Part shown: one piece after another, positions 4,956 through 5,230 of the stretch
How positions within the stretch are numbered: the stretch's first letter is position 1
Layout: every line of letters starts with the position of its first letter
Source: Nitrosopumilales archaeon CG15_BIG_FIL_POST_REV_8_21_14_020_37_12
GTDB lineage: Archaea > Thermoproteota > Nitrososphaeria > Nitrososphaerales > Nitrosopumilaceae
Assembly: GCA_002781805.1 (NCBI GenBank)
Contig: PFFZ01000014.1
Coordinates: 6,168-11,397, forward strand
Direction: 5' to 3'
Length of the DNA: 5,230 nt
The notes under the pieces: model-generated
What the model was told of the DNA's origin: nothing
Databases searched by the model: none
What the model saw: the letters and a program-made list of their open reading frames with translations, nothing else
Position numbers and translations under genes: made by a program

Positions 4956-5147
4956 ATGGCAGACAAAAAAGGATCTGCAGGAAAGAAAGGCTCCAGCCCC
5001 ACAGTATACAAATATTTCAAAGTGGATGGAGAAAAAATTACGAGAAATAGGAAAAATTGCTCAAGATGCGGCAAGGGAGTTTACATGTCACAGCATAAAG
5101 ACAGACACACCTGTGGAAAATGTGGCCTGACAGAATTTAATCAGTAA
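4956..5147 (+). CDS. rps27ae: 30S ribosomal protein eS31 (S27ae), zinc ribbon
   Basis: The 63-residue basic protein has the four cysteines of the S27ae zinc ribbon: C35-S-R-C38 and C53-G-K-C56, in the context [24 protein letters not shown], which is the family signature. Before it, residues 16-33 ([18 protein letters not shown]) carry the usual Y-K-x-Y-x-V-x-G strand. The first 14 residues are a flexible Lys/Gly/Ser extension. In eukaryotes the homologue is made as a C-terminal fusion to ubiquitin; here it stands alone, as in other archaea. It sits in the small ribosomal subunit. The ATG is one nucleotide after the rps24e stop, so the two are an operon driven from the TATA box at 4560. Length and motifs are complete. 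Confidence 0.95.
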   Translation: MADKKGSAGKKGSSPTVYKYFKVDGEKITRNRKNCSRCGKGVYMSQHKDRHTCGKCGLTEFNQ

Positions 5148-5187
5148 ATTTTAAACATCATAATTTAGAAAATTAATTTTAATGCAG

Positions 5188-5193
5188 TTTTTT
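5188..5193 (+). terminator. T-run after the ribosomal gene pair
   Basis: Six T in a row lie 40 nt past the rps27ae stop, in AT-rich DNA with shorter T-tracts before it (ATTTT, AATTTT). This fits an archaeal oligo-T terminator. No GC-rich stem is visible. Confidence 0.45.
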
Positions 5194-5199
5194 AAGATC

Positions 5200-5230
5200 A
5201 AAATATAATAATAGGAAATCCAAAGGAAAA
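5200..5230 (+). promoter_or_regulatory. Possible promoter and ribosome-binding region of the next gene
   Basis: AAAATATAATAATA at 5200-5213 is TATA-like, and AAAGGA at 5223-5228 resembles the AAAGGAAAAATG context before the acetyltransferase gene at 543. Together with the T-run before it, this suggests a new transcription unit whose start codon lies just beyond the window. Confidence 0.4.

Noticed and set aside
4880..5074. Minus-strand frame with a repeated Tyr-Trp-Leu-Phe pattern
   Set aside because: The pattern is only the complement of the 12-bp repeat in rps24e; the frame is antisense to both ribosomal genes.
1..5230. A defence island, mobile element, CRISPR array or tRNA gene
   Set aside because: No repeat-spacer pattern, transposase or integrase motif, terminal inverted repeats, or tRNA cloverleaf elements were seen. 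All the recognised genes look chromosomal and housekeeping-like.

Overview
The window looks like part of a compact, AT-rich archaeal chromosome, most probably a Nitrosopumilus-like ammonia-oxidising thaumarchaeon (Nitrososphaeria). The domain assignment rests on two archaeal/eukaryotic-type ribosomal proteins (eS24, then eS31 with a C-x2-C...C-x2-C zinc ribbon) and an archaeal-type ApgM phosphoglycerate mutase. It is supported by TATA-like boxes about 25-29 nt upstream of start codons, which suggests leaderless transcripts. The genus-level call is inference from protein style and composition; no search was run.

Layout, left to right. (1) Positions 1-980, plus strand: the 3' part of a sugar-phosphate nucleotidyltransferase gene, then, 8 nt later, a Gna1-like glucosamine-6-phosphate N-acetyltransferase. 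Together they look like two steps towards UDP-GlcNAc or a related nucleotide sugar. (2) Positions 977-2477, minus strand: a divergent GalT/HIT-superfamily nucleotidylyltransferase, followed by a small four-helix membrane protein of unknown function. The membrane protein gene and the acetyltransferase gene converge and share a CTAG tetranucleotide that ends both. (3) Positions 2478-2676: a 199-nt divergent intergenic region with weak promoter elements for galT (minus) and apgM (plus). (4) Positions 2677-3963, plus: apgM, which in an autotroph would mainly serve gluconeogenesis. (5) Positions 3947-4507, minus: a DUF309 protein with an extra N-terminal domain, overlapping the end of apgM by 17 nt. 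(6) Positions 4592-5147, plus: rps24e and rps27ae, one nucleotide apart, with a good TATA box. The right edge carries a T-run and what looks like the promoter and ribosome-binding region of the next gene.

There is no stretch over 300 nt without a gene, and I saw no RNA gene, mobile element or CRISPR array. The window is mostly housekeeping (amino-sugar nucleotide synthesis, central carbon metabolism, translation), and I found no sign of a new defence or mobile system. The points most worth a second look are the eukaryote-like acetyltransferase/nucleotidyltransferase pair, a GalT homologue that has lost half of its N-terminal zinc site and has Asn in place of the active-site Gln, a probable start-codon correction for rps24e, and an in-frame 12-bp tandem repeat in the eS24 tail.
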